Source of the DNA: Methylophilaceae bacterium
GTDB taxonomy: Bacteria; Pseudomonadota; Gammaproteobacteria; Burkholderiales; Methylophilaceae
Assembly: GCA_013141125.1 (NCBI GenBank)
Contig: JABFRO010000003.1
Coordinates: forward strand, 358,458 to 422,457
DNA: 64,000 nucleotides
Direction: 5' to 3'
Shown: one piece after another, positions 35,400-44,006 of the stretch
Numbering within the stretch: the first letter of the stretch is position 1
Layout of the letters: the number at the start of each line of letters is the position of its first letter
Program-made: the position numbers and the translations under genes
The notes under the pieces: model-generated
Database searches by the model: none
Seen by the model: only the letters and a program-made list of their open reading frames with translations
Told to the model about the DNA's origin: nothing

Positions 35400-36521
35400 A
35401 TGAATAAGCCGTCGCCTACTATAGTGTTATCGCTACAGGATATGCTGTTGCAGCGCGTAGCGCGCGCTAGCATAACCCAGCTGCTTATTGTGGCTAATTT
35501 GTTGGTGTTTTTGGCTATGCTGATGGGCGGTGCCGGTTTCTGGCATTCACCCAATGGTATTCAGCTGGCTTGGGGTGCCAACTTTGGCCCGGCTACCCAG
35601 GATGGCGAGTGGTGGCGTTTGGGTAGCGCCTTGTTTTTACATTTTGGCATTGTGCATTTAGCCATGAATATGTGGGCGCTGTGGGATGGTGGACAATTTG
35701 TTGAGCGCATGTACGGCCATTTGCGTTTTCTGACTATTTATTTCATCAGCGGTTTAGCGGGAAATTTGCTGTCACTGGTGGTGCAGGGGGGGCATGCGGT
35801 TTCCGGTGGAGCATCCGGTGCCATTTTTGGCGTATATGGCGCGCTGCTCACTTTTCTCTGGCGTGAGCGTAACAATCTGCATCCTGGTGAATTTCGCTGG
35901 CTGTTCTGGGCAGCCGTGGGCTTTACCCTCTTTAGCATTACTTTGGGTTTTGTCGTACCAGGGATTGATAATTCAGCGCATATCGGTGGGTTCGTCACAG
36001 GCCTGCTTAGCAGCATGGTTTTGGCGCAGCCGCTAAATTCAACACAGCGCCTATCAGCTAAAAATCGTTGGCTTGCCGGCAGTGCATTTGTTGTGGCAAT
36101 CGCCATTTTGATCTATCAAATCCCCAAACCAGCTTATCGCTGGAGTGAGGAAGTGCAAGCACGTAAGGAAATTGATGAATTTATGCGTGAAGATGCGGCG
36201 ATCAAGCAAACCTGGCAAAACATTGTGACGCAAAGCAAGCAGAATAATGCAACATTGGATGGCTTGGCTAACCTGATTGATAGCGAAATAGCCAGGCATT
36301 ACGAGGAAAGCTTTGAGCAATTATCCAAGTTGCCTGTTAATTCGGCGATGCCTTCTTTCATGACCATAGAAAAACTGCTGGAATATACCGAAACGCGCCG
36401 CGATGAATCACGCGCACTCACGCGAGATCTACGCTTCAAGAGCGCAATTAAATCTATTACACAAGACATGGCTAACTCACCGGAAAACAGTGATTTGCCT
36501 GGAAAAAAAAGTAGCCAGTAG
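35400..36521 (+). CDS. Rhomboid family intramembrane serine protease
   Basis: 373 residues with six predicted helices in the first 220. The catalytic Ser lies in GGASGAIFGVYGALL, the His in NSAHIGGFVTG, and the HFGIVHLAMNMWAL helix carries the usual His/Asn. A soluble helical C-terminal region of about 140 residues is rich in charged residues. It cleaves membrane-anchored substrates, unknown here. It follows the UbiB-like gene and ends six bases before the DinG/YoaA gene, so a shared transcript is likely. Confidence 0.92.
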   Translation: MNKPSPTIVLSLQDMLLQRVARASITQLLIVANLLVFLAMLMGGAGFWHSPNGIQLAWGANFGPATQDGEWWRLGSALFLHFGIVHLAMNMWALWDGGQFVERMYGHLRFLTIYFISGLAGNLLSLVVQGGHAVSGGASGAIFGVYGALLTFLWRERNNLHPGEFRWLFWAAVGFTLFSITLGFVVPGIDNSAHIGGFVTGLLSSMVLAQPLNSTQRLSAKNRWLAGSAFVVAIAILIYQIPKPAYRWSEEVQARKEIDEFMREDAAIKQTWQNIVTQSKQNNATLDGLANLIDSEIARHYEESFEQLSKLPVNSAMPSFMTIEKLLEYTETRRDESRALTRDLRFKSAIKSITQDMANSPENSDLPGKKSSQ

Positions 36522-36527
36522 CAAAGT

Positions 36528-38480
36528 ATGGCTAATATAAGTAATAGCATAAATTACATTTTTTCTGACAAAGGCCCGTTAGCGGAAACCATCCCCGGTT
36601 ATCGTATGCGCAGCCAGCAGCTGGAAATGGCGCAGGCGATTGAAACTGCCATCCAGAAAAATCAGCAATTAGTGGCAGAGGCGGGTACCGGCACCGGCAA
36701 AACCTTTGCCTATCTGGTGCCGGCGCTGCTTTCCGGCGGCAAGGTGATTATTTCCACCGGCACCAAAACGCTACAAGACCAGCTGTATAACCGCGATCTA
36801 CCCGCCGTGCGCAATGCGCTCAAAGTGCCGGTGACCGTGGCCATGCTTAAAGGCCGTGCCAATTATGTATGCCATTTCCATCTGGAGCGTAGCGCCAGCG
36901 AAGGCCGTTTTATGTCGCGTGAAGATGCCAACTATGTGCATATCATCCGCAATTTTGTGGAAAACAGCCAAACCGGCGATAAAAGCGAACTGAACGCAGT
37001 GCCGGAAAACGCCACCATCTGGCCGGGCGTGACATCCACACGCGATAATTGCCTGGGCCAGGAATGCACTTTTGTGAAGGATTGTTTTGTGCTGGAAGCC
37101 CGCAAACGTGCACTGGCCGCAGATGTGGTGGTCGTGAATCATCATTTGTTTTTTGCCGATGTCATGCTGCGCGATGAAGGTATTGCCGAATTGTTGCCTT
37201 CGGCCAATACGGTGATTTTCGATGAAGCGCACCAATTGCCGGAAGTCGCAGGCTTGTTTTTTGGCGAAGATATTTCCACCAGCCAATTAATGGATTTGGC
37301 ACGCGATGCGGAAGCCGAATTTCTGACCACCGCCAGGGATTGCCCGGCCTTGCAGGAAGCCGCCAATAAACTGGAAAAAGCTGTGCGCGATTTCCGTCTG
37401 GTGTTTGCGCTGGAAGGCAGTCGTTTTCCGGTGCAAAAAGCGCTGGCGCTAAAGAATTTTGAAGCGGATTTTTCAACCATGCAAACCCAGCTGAAAGCTC
37501 TTGCCGATGTGCTGGAAACGCAAGCACCGCGTGACCCCGCGCTGGAAAACTGCTGGCAGCGCGCTGCGGCTTTGCAACAACAATTACAGCGCTGGCAAAA
37601 AGCCGAAAATGCCAACCTGGTGCGTTGGGTAGAAGTGTTCAGCCAATCGGTACAACTACACGCCACACCACTTTCGGTCGCCGAAGGCTTCGGCAAGCAG
37701 CTCGCCGCCCAGCCGCGCGCCTGGATTTTTACCTCGGCCACACTGGCAGTCAAAAGTGATTTCAGCCATTACCTAGGGCAAATGGGGCTGGCAGAAGCCA
37801 GCACCGGCTATTGGAACAGCCCGTTTGATTACGGCCAGCAGGCGCTGTTTTACGTACCGCAATCCATGCCCGACCCCAATAGCCCCAGTTATACCGCCTC
37901 GGTTGCGGCTGTGGCGTTGCCGGTTATCAAAGCCAGCCGTGGCCGCGCCTTTGTTTTGTGTACCTCGCTACGTGCCATGCGCGAAGTACACGCTTTGCTG
38001 AAAGAAGCTTTTGCCAATGACGGGCTGGATTACCCCTTGCTGATGCAGGGCGAAAGCTCGCGCAGTGAATTGCTGGAACGCTTTCGCAAACTGGGCAACG
38101 CCGTGCTGGTGGGTTCGCAAAGCTTCTGGGAAGGCGTGGATGTGCGCGGCGATGCGCTTTCCACCGTCATTATTGATAAACTTCCTTTTGCCGCACCGGA
38201 TGACCCGGTACTCGCCGCGCGCATCGACAAAATGAAAGAAGAAGGCAAAAACGCCTTCATGGAATATCAGCTACCCTATGCCGTGATTACGCTGAAACAA
38301 GGTGCCGGCAGGTTGATTCGCGACGAAGGCGATCGTGGTGTACTCATGATCTGCGACCCGCGCCTGATCAGCAAACCCTATGGCCGCCGTATCTGGCAAA
38401 GCCTGCCGCCAATGAAACGGACACGCGAGATTACAGATGTGGAAACATTTTTTACAGATAATTCAGGTGCAATTGAATAA
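36528..38480 (+). CDS. XPD-like ATP-dependent helicase, DinG/YoaA family
   Basis: 650 residues. Walker A EAGTGTGKTFAYLVP (near 45), DEAH box VIFDEAHQLPE, and C-terminal motif VI ITLKQGAGRLIRDEGDRG. Four Cys for an Fe-S cluster occur in YVCHFHLE, DNCLGQEC and VKDCFVLEA, placing it with XPD-type 5'-3' helicases. Length and lack of an exonuclease domain favour the YoaA type. It probably acts in replication-linked DNA repair. No LexA box is visible just upstream. Confidence 0.93.
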   Translation: MANISNSINYIFSDKGPLAETIPGYRMRSQQLEMAQAIETAIQKNQQLVAEAGTGTGKTFAYLVPALLSGGKVIISTGTKTLQDQLYNRDLPAVRNALKVPVTVAMLKGRANYVCHFHLERSASEGRFMSREDANYVHIIRNFVENSQTGDKSELNAVPENATIWPGVTSTRDNCLGQECTFVKDCFVLEARKRALAADVVVVNHHLFFADVMLRDEGIAELLPSANTVIFDEAHQLPEVAGLFFGEDISTSQLMDLARDAEAEFLTTARDCPALQEAANKLEKAVRDFRLVFALEGSRFPVQKALALKNFEADFSTMQTQLKALADVLETQAPRDPALENCWQRAAALQQQLQRWQKAENANLVRWVEVFSQSVQLHATPLSVAEGFGKQLAAQPRAWIFTSATLAVKSDFSHYLGQMGLAEASTGYWNSPFDYGQQALFYVPQSMPDPNSPSYTASVAAVALPVIKASRGRAFVLCTSLRAMREVHALLKEAFANDGLDYPLLMQGESSRSELLERFRKLGNAVLVGSQSFWEGVDVRGDALSTVIIDKLPFAAPDDPVLAARIDKMKEEGKNAFMEYQLPYAVITLKQGAGRLIRDEGDRGVLMICDPRLISKPYGRRIWQSLPPMKRTREITDVETFFTDNSGAIE

Positions 38481-38533
38481 AAACCAATCAAACAAAGTTT
38501 TAATCTGGTGGCATTTATGCTACCTTGGTTGCC

Positions 38534-38950
38534 GTGCGCATTGTCATTGATACCAATATTTTTTTGGGTGCCTGTTTGGGTACCGGAGCAGCCAATCAAG
38601 CCATAGCCGCTTGTCTGCGAGGAAAGTGTAAACCTCTCATGGGCACGGCCTTGCTGACCGAATACGAGGATGTCATGGGACGAAGTGAGCTTTTTAGTCA
38701 ATGCCGATTGAGTCTGGATGAGCGCAACGATTTGCTGGATATTTTTTTATCCGTTTGTGAATGGACGCGGGTGTATTACATCTGGCGTCCCAATTTGCCG
38801 GATGAGGCTGACAATCACTTGATAGAACTAGCTGTTGCGGGCGGTGCCGATTTGATTGTGACCCGTAATTTACGTGATATTCAGCGTGGTGAATTGCAAT
38901 TTCCGCCGCTGCGGATTATTTCGCCCGAAGCTTTTTTGAAGGAGATTTGA
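38534..38950 (+). CDS. PIN-domain toxin (putative VapC-type RNase)
   Basis: 138 residues from GTG 38534 (a TTG at 38525 is possible). The PIN fold has its first Asp in RIVIDTNIFLGA, a Glu in LLTEYEDVM, Asp in NLPDEADNHLIELA and the last Asp/Asn in ADLIVTRNLRDI. All acidic positions needed for Mg-dependent RNase activity are present. The gene precedes its RHH partner by one base, the reverse of the usual antitoxin-first order. Confidence 0.87.
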   Translation: MRIVIDTNIFLGACLGTGAANQAIAACLRGKCKPLMGTALLTEYEDVMGRSELFSQCRLSLDERNDLLDIFLSVCEWTRVYYIWRPNLPDEADNHLIELAVAGGADLIVTRNLRDIQRGELQFPPLRIISPEAFLKEI

Positions 38951-38951
38951 A

Positions 38952-39167
38952 ATGACTGCATTAACCGTGCGATTACCTGACGAGAAACATCGTCGGCTCA
39001 AAGCCTTGGCCAAAAGTCGTGGCACACCGCTCAATCGTTTAATAGATGAAGTTACCACGCTCATGCTGGCGGAATACGATATGGAAACAAGATTTCGCCT
39101 GCGTGCGGAACGTGGTATGGGAAATACCGATGTTGGGTTGTCTTTGCTTGATAAGGCGGCTGGTTAG
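38952..39167 (+). CDS. RHH/HicB-family antitoxin partner of PIN toxin
   Basis: 71 residues. TALTVRLPDEKHRRLKALAKSRG and TPLNRLIDEVTTLML make a ribbon-helix-helix DNA-binding domain. A C-terminal tail (RFRLRAERGMGNTDVGLSLLD) would contact the toxin. It starts one base after the PIN stop, with AAGGAG in the toxin's last codons as its ribosome site. Probably also autorepresses the operon. Confidence 0.8.
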   Translation: MTALTVRLPDEKHRRLKALAKSRGTPLNRLIDEVTTLMLAEYDMETRFRLRAERGMGNTDVGLSLLDKAAG

Positions 39168-39230
39168 CAGCTGATCATGAATGAAGCGAATGCGTGAGAT
39201 TGTATATGCAGAGAGTTTTTTTGTTTCGGT

Positions 39231-39881
39231 ATGAATATGAGCCTATTTAGACAATTTTTGAGAAGATTTTGGAAAAGATTATGGGGAAGAACAGAATTGC
39301 AAAGCTATAAGCGCCAACAGGTTAAATTTCGCAAGTGTTATCCAGATTATGAAATTGGTACTGGTACTTACGGTTTGCCTATTGTGCATGACCTGAAAGA
39401 GGGCGCAACGCTGAAAATAGGCGCTTATTGTTCGATTTCCAGTAATGTACAAATCTTCCTTGGTGGGCAGCATCGTCTGGATTGGGTGAGTAGCTACCCT
39501 TTCCCAGCTTTTCTGCATGAAGCCAGCCATATTAAAAACTATGGCGGAAGTCGTGGTGATGTGGTGATTGGTAGCGATGTCTGGCTTTGTGCCAATAGCA
39601 CAATATTATCAGGTGTAACTATTGGCCACGGAGCTGTTGTTGCCAATGGTGCTCTTGTAAGTCGTGATGTAGAGCCTTATTCGATTGTGGCAGGTAACCC
39701 TGCGCAACGGGTACGCTGGCGATTTGATGAGGTGACGAGGCCAGCCTTATTAAATTCAGTATGGTGGGAGTGGTCAGAAAATGAAATCCGACAAAATGTT
39801 GACAAATTATGTTCAGACAATATCGCTGAATTTATCGCCTACGCTAATTCTCGTAAGACTAATGGTTTGAAGTCTAAATGA
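39231..39881 (+). CDS. Left-handed beta-helix acyltransferase, CatB/XAT-like
   Basis: 216 residues. Hexapeptide repeats run from GATLKIGAYCSISSNVQI to DVVIGSDVWLCANSTILSGV, TIGHGAVVANGALVSRD and YSIVAGNPAQRVRWRF. The catalytic His lies in the QHRLDWVSSYPF region, where xenobiotic acetyltransferases carry it. It probably O-acetylates a cell-surface sugar, since it overlaps by four bases with an O-antigen ligase-like gene and starts a glycan block. Drug acetylation is less likely from context. Confidence 0.85.
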   Translation: MNMSLFRQFLRRFWKRLWGRTELQSYKRQQVKFRKCYPDYEIGTGTYGLPIVHDLKEGATLKIGAYCSISSNVQIFLGGQHRLDWVSSYPFPAFLHEASHIKNYGGSRGDVVIGSDVWLCANSTILSGVTIGHGAVVANGALVSRDVEPYSIVAGNPAQRVRWRFDEVTRPALLNSVWWEWSENEIRQNVDKLCSDNIAEFIAYANSRKTNGLKSK

Positions 39882-41185
39882 ACAAAAATAGTAATGTAAT
39901 TAGGTTGGCCCAGTTTAATTCGATACCGGCACGTGCCTTGGTGGTTTGTCTAACGATATTCCCATTGTTTTTATTGGTCATTCGCGGTTGGGTGGGCATT
40001 GTTCTTATACTGGCTTTTGCTATATCGGCTTACTTGCTGATTAGAAACAAAACCAAAGGGCTATCGATTAGCTCAGAAAATGCATCACGGAGTAATTTAT
40101 TCTGGCTCATTGCTACATTGGCTTCACCTATAGTCTCTGTATTCCTTGCGCAGCTTTTTAGGCAGGATTTTTCTTGGCGATTGTATGATGGCCCCGCGCA
40201 CATTCTGGTTTGCATACCCATACTTATTGTGATGCTTCAATATCGAATTGATATGGGCAACTTGCTGAGTTTAGCCGCACCCGGTGCAATTTTATTTACG
40301 CTGATTGAAATTATCGTTAATCCCCATGTGATTGGCGATCGCGTCACAACCAACTTTGCGGACTTGCTTACATTTGGCAGCCTAACATTGACGTTGGGTT
40401 TGTTCAGTTTAGTATCTATTAATTTGTACGGAACTGATTCAAAAGCAATAAAACTATTTAAATTATTTGGGTTTGTGGCGGGAGTTTATTTGTCGGCAAT
40501 TTCCGGTAGTCGTACTGGTTGGTTGGCATTTCCCTTTATTCTATTGTTTTGGTTAATATTTAATGGCTCTAAACATAAAATGTTCACTACAGTTATTGCA
40601 ATTGCAACAGCCGTTATGGCTTCAATTGCAGCGTACTACTTTTCAACAACGGTACAGCAGCGTATTGATTTGGGCGTTAGTGAGGTTTTGACTTACCATT
40701 GGAACACGCTTAATCCCGTCAGCTCGGTAGGGGATCGAATTTCATTTTTCCGCATTGCTTGGTTTTTGTTTTTGCAAAATCCGTTAGGGGGCTACGATGA
40801 TGCTGGTTTTTTAACGCAGGTGAATGCGCCAGAGTTGGCAAGATTTGCTACTCAATATACCAGGGAGTTTGTGTTTTATCATGGCTTTCATAATGAAATT
40901 ACAACTAGCATGGTGCGGTCTGGAATTTGGGGTTTGCTATCAAGTGTAGCTTTGTTTCTCGTCCCGGCATTATTTTTTACAAGCCGACTTACGTCTGCAT
41001 CAGCGCCCGTCAATAGGCTGGCTTTGCTTGCTACTTGCTTTATTTTTTGCGCATTTATTAATAGCATGAGTACCGAGATATTTAATTTAAAATACACTGC
41101 GTCATTTTATGCCCTGATGATTACCTGTTTGGCAGGATCGTTAATGGTCGTCGAAAAGCAGTCCGAAACGAGTTGTGATACGTGA
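39878..41185 (+). CDS. O-antigen ligase/polymerase-like membrane protein (Wzy/WaaL family)
   Basis: 435 residues with about 10-12 hydrophobic segments. A long periplasmic loop near residues 270-350 contains FYHGFHNEITTSMVRSG, the WaaL-type loop position. GSRTGWLAFPFILLFW in the middle is the typical conserved SRTG motif of the Wzy_C family. It joins or polymerises O-antigen or exopolysaccharide. It overlaps both neighbours, so it belongs to the acyltransferase/GT2 operon. Ligase versus polymerase cannot be decided from sequence. Confidence 0.82.
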   Translation: MNKNSNVIRLAQFNSIPARALVVCLTIFPLFLLVIRGWVGIVLILAFAISAYLLIRNKTKGLSISSENASRSNLFWLIATLASPIVSVFLAQLFRQDFSWRLYDGPAHILVCIPILIVMLQYRIDMGNLLSLAAPGAILFTLIEIIVNPHVIGDRVTTNFADLLTFGSLTLTLGLFSLVSINLYGTDSKAIKLFKLFGFVAGVYLSAISGSRTGWLAFPFILLFWLIFNGSKHKMFTTVIAIATAVMASIAAYYFSTTVQQRIDLGVSEVLTYHWNTLNPVSSVGDRISFFRIAWFLFLQNPLGGYDDAGFLTQVNAPELARFATQYTREFVFYHGFHNEITTSMVRSGIWGLLSSVALFLVPALFFTSRLTSASAPVNRLALLATCFIFCAFINSMSTEIFNLKYTASFYALMITCLAGSLMVVEKQSETSCDT

Positions 41186-42009
41186 TGAACCCACTTAAAT
41201 ACGCTATAACCTTTGCCTGTTACAATCAAGTAGATTACACCCGTCAGTGTATAGACAGCATGATTAAACATGGCCTTGATCTTAAGCGGCTGGTCGTCGT
41301 GGATAACGGCTCTACTGATGACACCCGTAACTATCTGGAAACACTTGATTTAGGCGGTCGCATTTTTAATCGAGCAAATCTTGGTTGTGGTGTGGCCTGG
41401 AATCAAGGTGCATTAGCACTTCAAGCGGAATGGACGATCATCATGAACAATGATGTACTGGTTTCTGCTGCCTGGATAGAAAATCTAATTAATACCGCCG
41501 AGCAAAATGGTTTGAAAATCATTTCGCCATCTCTCATCGAAGGCACTCTTGATTACGATTTTGAAACATTCGCCCGAGATGCTTCTATCAAAATGAAACA
41601 TGCCTTAAGAATGGGGGGGCGCCACGCTGTTTGTTTGGCGGTACATGAGTCTGTTTGGCTGGAAATCGGCTATTTTCAACCAATTCCGAAACTATTAGGA
41701 TATGAAGATACCATGTTTTTCCACGAGGTAGAAAAAGCGGGTATCTCTGTTGCCATAACTGGCTCATCCTGGCTGCATCATTTTGGCTCAATTACACAAA
41801 CGGCAATGAAGCAGGAGCGCGGCTTATCTCAAAAAGAAAATTTGCCCTATCGTTACAATTATCGATTATTGCAGCAAAGTTGGCTGGAAAGGAAACTCAA
41901 AAAACTAAAAAGAGTTCGTCAGATAAAGCTTTGGAGCAAACATGAATTGGCAGAATACAGCCTATCAATGCATGGGCTGAGAATTGATGGCGATTTTGTC
42001 TGGAAGTAG
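41185..42009 (+). CDS. Family 2 glycosyltransferase
   Basis: 274 residues from ATG 41185 (GTG 41182 also possible), overlapping the previous stop. GT-A fold: YAITFACYNQVDYTRQCIDS, VVVDNGSTDDTRNYLE, and MNNDVLVSAAWIEN as the DxD-like metal site. GYEDTMFFHEVEKAG supplies the ED catalytic region. Similar to rhamnosyl-type GT2 enzymes. Donor and acceptor are unknown. Part of the surface-glycan block. Confidence 0.87.
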   Translation: MNPLKYAITFACYNQVDYTRQCIDSMIKHGLDLKRLVVVDNGSTDDTRNYLETLDLGGRIFNRANLGCGVAWNQGALALQAEWTIIMNNDVLVSAAWIENLINTAEQNGLKIISPSLIEGTLDYDFETFARDASIKMKHALRMGGRHAVCLAVHESVWLEIGYFQPIPKLLGYEDTMFFHEVEKAGISVAITGSSWLHHFGSITQTAMKQERGLSQKENLPYRYNYRLLQQSWLERKLKKLKRVRQIKLWSKHELAEYSLSMHGLRIDGDFVWK

Positions 42010-42049
42010 AAATTGACGATGAATAGTTTATAGGAATCATTGAAACTGT

Positions 42050-42835
42050 ATGACTAAAATATCCGCCTATGTCATTGCCTATAACGAAGCCGAGAAAGTG
42101 GCTGCTACATTGGCTTCCCTTGGTTGGTGTGATGAAGTAATTCTGGTGGATTCGCACAGTACCGATGGCACCATAGAGATTGCCAACTCCATGGGGGCAC
42201 GCGTGGTGCAAGTGGATTTTCAGGGCTTCGGCCATTTGCGCAACGAGGCTTTAAAAGCTTGTAGCGGGAATTGGATATTAAGTGTGGATGCCGATGAACG
42301 CTGTACACCAGAGGTTCAGCAAGAGGTGCAGCAGATCATTCATGCAACAGATGCACTCGATGTTTATTTGGTGCCGCGTCGTAATTACTTCATGGGGCGA
42401 TGGATACGCCATTCGGGCTGGTATCCAAATTTCAGGCAACCGCAGTTATTCCGCAAAGGTGCTTTGAACTATGACCTGAAACCCGTGCATGAAGGTTATA
42501 TGCTGAATACCAACAAGCCCGTAGGAGTGCTGAAAAACGCCATCTGGCAGTTTCCATTCAAGAATACAGCGGAATTGCTGCATAAGGCCAACCGCTATTC
42601 CACGCTTGGCGCGGCCAAACTGGTAGGCAAAAAAGTCTCCATGAGCAAGGCCTTGACGCACGGGTTCTGGGCTTTTATCAAACACTATATTTTCAAGCTG
42701 GGCATTCTCGATGGCTGGCCGGGTTTTGTGATTGCTCTGGGTAACTTTGAAGGCACTTTTTATCGCTACGTCAAAGCACTTGAGAAGCAAAACGAGGAAA
42801 AGTGGAAGTCTCCGACCGGCATTCGGCCTGATTGA
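42050..42835 (+). CDS. WaaE/KdtX-like LPS core glycosyltransferase (GT2)
   Basis: 261 residues. KISAYVIAYNEAEKVAATLAS, VILVDSHSTDGTIEIA, and LSVDADERCTPEVQ match the LPS beta-1,4-glucosyltransferase WaaE group. ERC in place of ERV and the later YPNFRQPQLFRKG and PVHEG are also typical. It probably adds the first hexose to inner-core heptose. waaC lies 3 kb downstream. A 40-base gap separates it from the previous GT2 gene. Confidence 0.88.
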   Translation: MTKISAYVIAYNEAEKVAATLASLGWCDEVILVDSHSTDGTIEIANSMGARVVQVDFQGFGHLRNEALKACSGNWILSVDADERCTPEVQQEVQQIIHATDALDVYLVPRRNYFMGRWIRHSGWYPNFRQPQLFRKGALNYDLKPVHEGYMLNTNKPVGVLKNAIWQFPFKNTAELLHKANRYSTLGAAKLVGKKVSMSKALTHGFWAFIKHYIFKLGILDGWPGFVIALGNFEGTFYRYVKALEKQNEEKWKSPTGIRPD

Positions 42836-42921
42836 GTTTGTAGGCAGTGTGGGCAAATCATGAAATCAATCAACTCAATTTTCGTATTGACAAAGTAAAT
42901 ACAAAGCCTAAAATAATACGC

Positions 42922-43221
42922 ATGGATATTCGCTACGAGCTGAACGGAACCATTTTTATCTGGAACACGAAAAAAGCGGCGAGTAATCGAATCAAACATG
43001 ACGGGATTAGTTTTGAACAAGCCAGTACCGTGTTCTTTGATCCGTTTTTTCGACTGGTAGAGGCTGGGCGCAATAGTGAAGTGCGCGATGCCATTATCGG
43101 TTATGACATATCCGGTCTACTGTTGTTTGTGGTGCATGTTGCTACTGAAGGTGAAACTATTCGTATCATTTCCGCCCGCAAGGCGACCAACGAAGAAAGG
43201 CGAAATCATGAGTATTCCTGA
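42922..43221 (+). CDS. brnT: BrnT family toxin
   Basis: 99 residues from ATG 42922. FIWNTKKAASNRIKHDGISF, EQASTVFFDPF, and IISARKATNEERRNHE fit BrnT, a RelE-like ribonuclease toxin. The conserved RxxxARKAT...ER C-terminus is intact. It overlaps the downstream antitoxin gene by 14 bases. Inserted between LPS glycosyltransferase genes. Confidence 0.88.
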   Translation: MDIRYELNGTIFIWNTKKAASNRIKHDGISFEQASTVFFDPFFRLVEAGRNSEVRDAIIGYDISGLLLFVVHVATEGETIRIISARKATNEERRNHEYS

Positions 43222-43495
43222 ACGTATTAAAATGCGGCTTTCAAAAGATCGCCCGCTGATTTCCATCACTGTCCGCGTACCGGCCGATGTGGTGGAGTCA
43301 ATGAAAGAGATCGCACCATTACGTGGTTTTTCGGGTTATCAAGCTTTGATGAAATCCTATATTGGCGAGGGATTGCGCCGTGATGAAGCGCAGTATGCTT
43401 TTGGAAAAACCGCGCGTTTAATTGAGATGCTAAAGAAGCATGGTGTGCCAGAGGCGCTACTGGAAGCCGCCGCGCGTGAGCTTGAGGCCGCTTGA
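43208..43495 (+). CDS. RHH antitoxin partner of BrnT
   Basis: 95 residues from ATG 43208. SITVRVPADVVESMKEIAP and FSGYQALMKSYIGEGLRRDE form the RHH-type DNA-binding domain. It lacks the N-terminal acidic BrnA half, so it is a shorter variant, and its C-terminal helix (PEALLEAAARELEAA) could bind the toxin. Location and overlap with brnT support the role. Confidence 0.78.
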   Translation: MSIPERIKMRLSKDRPLISITVRVPADVVESMKEIAPLRGFSGYQALMKSYIGEGLRRDEAQYAFGKTARLIEMLKKHGVPEALLEAAARELEAA

Positions 43496-43521
43496 TAGAG
43501 TAAATATGGTGTCGAGTCTGA

Positions 43522-43617
43522 TACTTGATTTATCCCATTTTTGGTCATATGCGGCTTTGTCAGGTTGCACACAAGCAATATGATGCCATCCAGGCAGAAA
43601 CAATAGAATTGGAGTAA
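43522..43617 (+). pseudogene. C-terminal relic of a HigB toxin gene
   Basis: The frame from 43522 to the TAA at 43615 encodes 31 residues ending VAHKQYDAIQAETIELE. That is nearly the C-terminus of HigB toxins (VGTHKQYDAIDAETI type). No start codon or N-terminal two thirds are present, and a stop lies just upstream. It ends four bases before the HigA-like antitoxin ATG, the normal higB-higA order. The toxin is therefore dead and the antitoxin survives. Confidence 0.75.
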
Positions 43618-43621
43618 ACCC

Positions 43622-43990
43622 ATGAACATAAAGCCGATTCATAATGAGCAGGATTATCAAGCCGCATTGCGTGAATTATCTGTTTATTTTGATAATGAAC
43701 CCGAACCTGATACGCCAGACGGTGATCGCTTTGAAGTGCTGCTTACTTTGGTAGAGGTTTATGAAGCCAAACATTATCGGATAGATCCGCCAGACCCAAT
43801 TGAAGCGATTAAATTTCGCATGGAGCAAGAAGGCTTAACAGCAAAGGATTTAGTACCCATAATTGGCCGGGTGAATCGTGTGTATGAAATTCTTAACCGC
43901 AAACGTAGCTTAACTTCATCCATGATTTGGAAGCTGCATCTAGGTCTTGGGATTTCAGCTGAGAGCCTTATCAAACCCTCACAAACCTAG
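43622..43990 (+). CDS. higA: HigA-type antitoxin (HTH), orphan
   Basis: 122 residues. N-terminal part KPIHNEQDYQAALRELSVYF and the acidic DTPDGDRFEVLLTLVEVYE are characteristic of HigA. The C-terminal HTH reads LTAKDLVPIIGRVNRVYEILN followed by RSLTSSMIWKLHLGLGI. Its toxin gene upstream is reduced to a fragment. It may now only regulate or protect against related toxins. Confidence 0.85.
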   Translation: MNIKPIHNEQDYQAALRELSVYFDNEPEPDTPDGDRFEVLLTLVEVYEAKHYRIDPPDPIEAIKFRMEQEGLTAKDLVPIIGRVNRVYEILNRKRSLTSSMIWKLHLGLGISAESLIKPSQT

Positions 43991-44006
43991 GTTGATTGTG
44001 TATCCC

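Noticed and set aside
37142-37753. Long antisense frames opposite the DinG/YoaA helicase gene
   Set aside because: Ser/Ala/Lys-rich composition without motifs is typical of the shadow of a GC-biased coding strand. The sense gene is fully supported.
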